From DAOTVS01 sp034436375 (GTDB taxonomy: Bacteria; Chloroflexota; Anaerolineae; SpSt-313): 7,697 bases of DNA. A program made the translations under genes and the position numbers. This document shows, piece by piece, positions 6,571 through 7,697 of the stretch. Numbering within the stretch: position 1 is the first letter of the stretch; the number at the start of each line of letters is the position of its first letter. The stretch spans positions 1-7,697 of the forward strand of contig DAOTVS010000293.1 of assembly GCA_034436375.1 (NCBI GenBank), given 5' to 3'. Under the pieces are notes generated by a model. The model saw nothing but the letters and a program-made list of their open reading frames with translations, did no database searches and was not told where the DNA came from.

Positions 6571-7250
6571 GGCTTCGTACCCCGATCGTTCTCGGCTTTT
6601 TGGTTGCGTTTACGGCGCTTATGGTCGCCACCCTGGCGCCCAATGTGCCCGTGCACGCCGGCTTGCACGACCTGCTGGCGACGATCGCCGCCAACCCGAC
6701 GCCAACCGACACTCCCATCCCGCCAACAGCGACGGCAGCGCCGACAGCCACACCGACCAACACCGCGACTCCTTCGCCCACCGCCACGCCAACCGAGGCC
6801 CCAACTGCCACGCCGAGCCCAACGCCCACGCGCGTTCCCATCACATCCCGCGCCATCTTTGTGGATCAGGATGCGCAGATCATGCACATCTATGAAAACG
6901 GCATCGAGGTGAAATCATTCCCCTGCAGCACCGGCACCGGCCAACCCGGCGAATCCACACCGCCCTGGTCGGGGCGTGTGGGTTACTATGTCGGCACGTT
7001 CCACGCTTTCGGTGTCTATGCGGATAACGGGTGGTTCCTGTTCAAGAGCGCCGGCGATATCCTGATCCACGGCGCCCCCTACGTCTGGGAGAACGGCCAG
7101 AAGGTCTACCAGGATATGGATGCCTTTGGCAATCGCCCGGCCTCCCACGGCTGCATTCGCCTGCGGCCCGAGGATGCGCTGTGGCTCACGCACTGGAACC
7201 CGCAAGGGGTGCCGATCACCATCGCGCCGCGCACCAAGGCGCCGTCGTGA
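6567..7250 (+). CDS. Secreted L,D-transpeptidase (YkuD domain) with Pro/Thr-rich stalk
   Basis: 227 residues from a TTG start. A basic N-terminus (RLR) and hydrophobic segment (about 7-24) form a signal peptide or anchor; VHA at 29-31 is a plausible signal peptidase I site. Residues 43-91 are a low-complexity Pro/Thr/Ala linker typical of Chloroflexota surface proteins. Residues about 94-222 are a YkuD domain: it begins with IFVDQDAQIMHIYENG, contains ILIHG (H168, G169), and has the catalytic motif ASHGCIRL with H194, nucleophile C196 and R198. Such enzymes form 3-3 peptidoglycan cross-links or attach proteins to peptide stems outside the membrane. All catalytic residues are present, so it should be active if the host has a suitable wall; many Chloroflexota have unusual or reduced walls. 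It is encoded between the two Cas4-like parts and overlaps both genes. Confidence 0.92.
   Translation: MRLRTPIVLGFLVAFTALMVATLAPNVPVHAGLHDLLATIAANPTPTDTPIPPTATAAPTATPTNTATPSPTATPTEAPTATPSPTPTRVPITSRAIFVDQDAQIMHIYENGIEVKSFPCSTGTGQPGESTPPWSGRVGYYVGTFHAFGVYADNGWFLFKSAGDILIHGAPYVWENGQKVYQDMDAFGNRPASHGCIRLRPEDALWLTHWNPQGVPITIAPRTKAPS
6693..6839 (+). repeat. Low-complexity Pro/Thr/Ala codon repeat (stalk of the transpeptidase)
   Basis: Irregular repeats of PT, TAT and PTAT codons run through residues 43-91 of the L,D-transpeptidase. They make an extended, probably surface-exposed stalk. The repeat is at protein level; there is no exact DNA unit suggesting a mobile or CRISPR-type repeat. The opposite strand is therefore open and encodes a spurious Val/Gly-rich frame. 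Confidence 0.8.
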
Positions 7251-7697
7251 TCCTCTGGGGGGTGGGGCTCGTCCTGCTGGGTCTGCTCGCAGCGCTGGCG
7301 GCCTACCTGCTCTGGCAGTGGAGCCGGCGGGGCCGCGCCCGGCTCGGATTGCCGGAGGGGCGCATCGTCCGCGCCGATATGGGCGCCTGGCGCCAGTGCG
7401 AGGAGCCCCTCTTCTCAACGCGCTACCGGCTGGCCGGCCGGCCCGATTATCTGGTCAAGACGGGGCGCGGGCTGGTGCCCGTTGAGGTCAAACCCGGGCG
7501 CACGGCGCGCACCCCCTACCCAGGCGATGTCCTCCAACTCGGCGCCTATCTGCTGCTCGTGGAGGAAGATACGGGCCTCAAGCCCACACACGGGCTCTTG
7601 CGCTACCGCGAGCAGACCTTTGAGATACCCTATACGCCCGGCCTGCGGCAGGAGGTCATCGCCTGCCTGGAAGAGATGCGCGCCCTGCGTGAGGCCA
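7247..7697 (+). CDS. Membrane-anchored Cas4-like PD-(D/E)XK nuclease core, 3' end cut by window edge
   Basis: 150 residues are visible from a GTG start; the reading frame is open at the right edge. One hydrophobic helix (about 2-25) followed by WSRRGRAR anchors the protein with its main part in the cytoplasm. GRPDY (G64, D67), VPVEVK (E80, K82) and QLGAY (Q97, Y101) reproduce motifs II, III and the Q-x-x-x-Y motif of RecB/Cas4-type PD-(D/E)XK nucleases. LKPTHGLLRYREQTFEIPYT (113-132) fits the strands that follow in Cas4. The N-terminal Cys and GxxxH motif are missing here but occur in the gene at 6289-6570. GTG overlaps the TGA of the transpeptidase gene (GTGA, 7247-7250), with a weak AAGG at 7236-7239. 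The substrate would be DNA by family analogy. Whether three C-terminal cysteines for an iron-sulfur cluster follow cannot be seen. Confidence 0.85.
   Translation, partial: MILWGVGLVLLGLLAALAAYLLWQWSRRGRARLGLPEGRIVRADMGAWRQCEEPLFSTRYRLAGRPDYLVKTGRGLVPVEVKPGRTARTPYPGDVLQLGAYLLLVEEDTGLKPTHGLLRYREQTFEIPYTPGLRQEVIACLEEMRALREA

Noticed and set aside
6551..6856. Minus-strand frame rich in Val and Gly
   Set aside because: It is the mirror of the Pro/Thr stalk codons of the L,D-transpeptidase; the composition is explained by that repeat.
6289..7697. Part of a CRISPR-Cas locus
   Set aside because: Cas4-like motifs are present, but there is no repeat-spacer array and no other cas gene in the window; the membrane helices are also unlike CRISPR Cas4.

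Overview
The window is GC-rich and densely coded, and most likely comes from a member of the Chloroflexota (Anaerolineae or a relative). I infer this from proline/threonine-rich extracytoplasmic linkers, a zinc-ribbon/transmembrane/TPR protein, a bacterial translin homologue and membrane-tethered Cas4-like proteins. No marker gene fixes the taxon.

Layout. (1) Positions 1-1237, minus strand: the first 412 codons of an M28-type zinc aminopeptidase-like protein (DUF4910 style) with a PA-like domain; it runs off the left edge. (2) Positions 1238-1641: a 404-bp divergent intergenic region with a promoter on each strand and a roughly 255-nt plus-strand leader rich in inverted repeats. (3) Positions 1642-3210: a membrane protein with an N-terminal zinc ribbon, one transmembrane helix, about five TPR-like repeats and a C-terminal beta-sandwich-like domain. 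(4) Positions 3291-5522: a predicted ribonuclease with a NYN (PIN-like) domain, an OST-HTH/LOTUS-like domain and a TPR array. (5) Positions 5523-5644: a 122-bp gap with three CATACGA copies. (6) Positions 5645-7697: four genes joined by 4-base stop/start overlaps, namely a translin-family RNA-binding protein/nuclease (COG2178 type), a small membrane protein with the N-terminal signature of Cas4/RecB-like nucleases, a secreted L,D-transpeptidase (YkuD), and a membrane-anchored PD-(D/E)XK protein with the Cas4-like catalytic core, cut by the right edge.

How it may work together. Two features stand out. A MARF1-like NYN/OST-HTH protein lies directly upstream of a translin homologue, so two RNA-directed proteins of kinds best known from eukaryotes and archaea are neighbours, suggesting an RNA-processing or decay module. 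Downstream, the conserved parts of a Cas4-like nuclease appear divided between two small membrane proteins (Cys and GxxxH in one; GxxD, ExK and QxxxY in the other), with a cell-wall cross-linking enzyme encoded between them. Any functional link between the RNA module, the split nuclease and the L,D-transpeptidase is inference from gene order and translational coupling.
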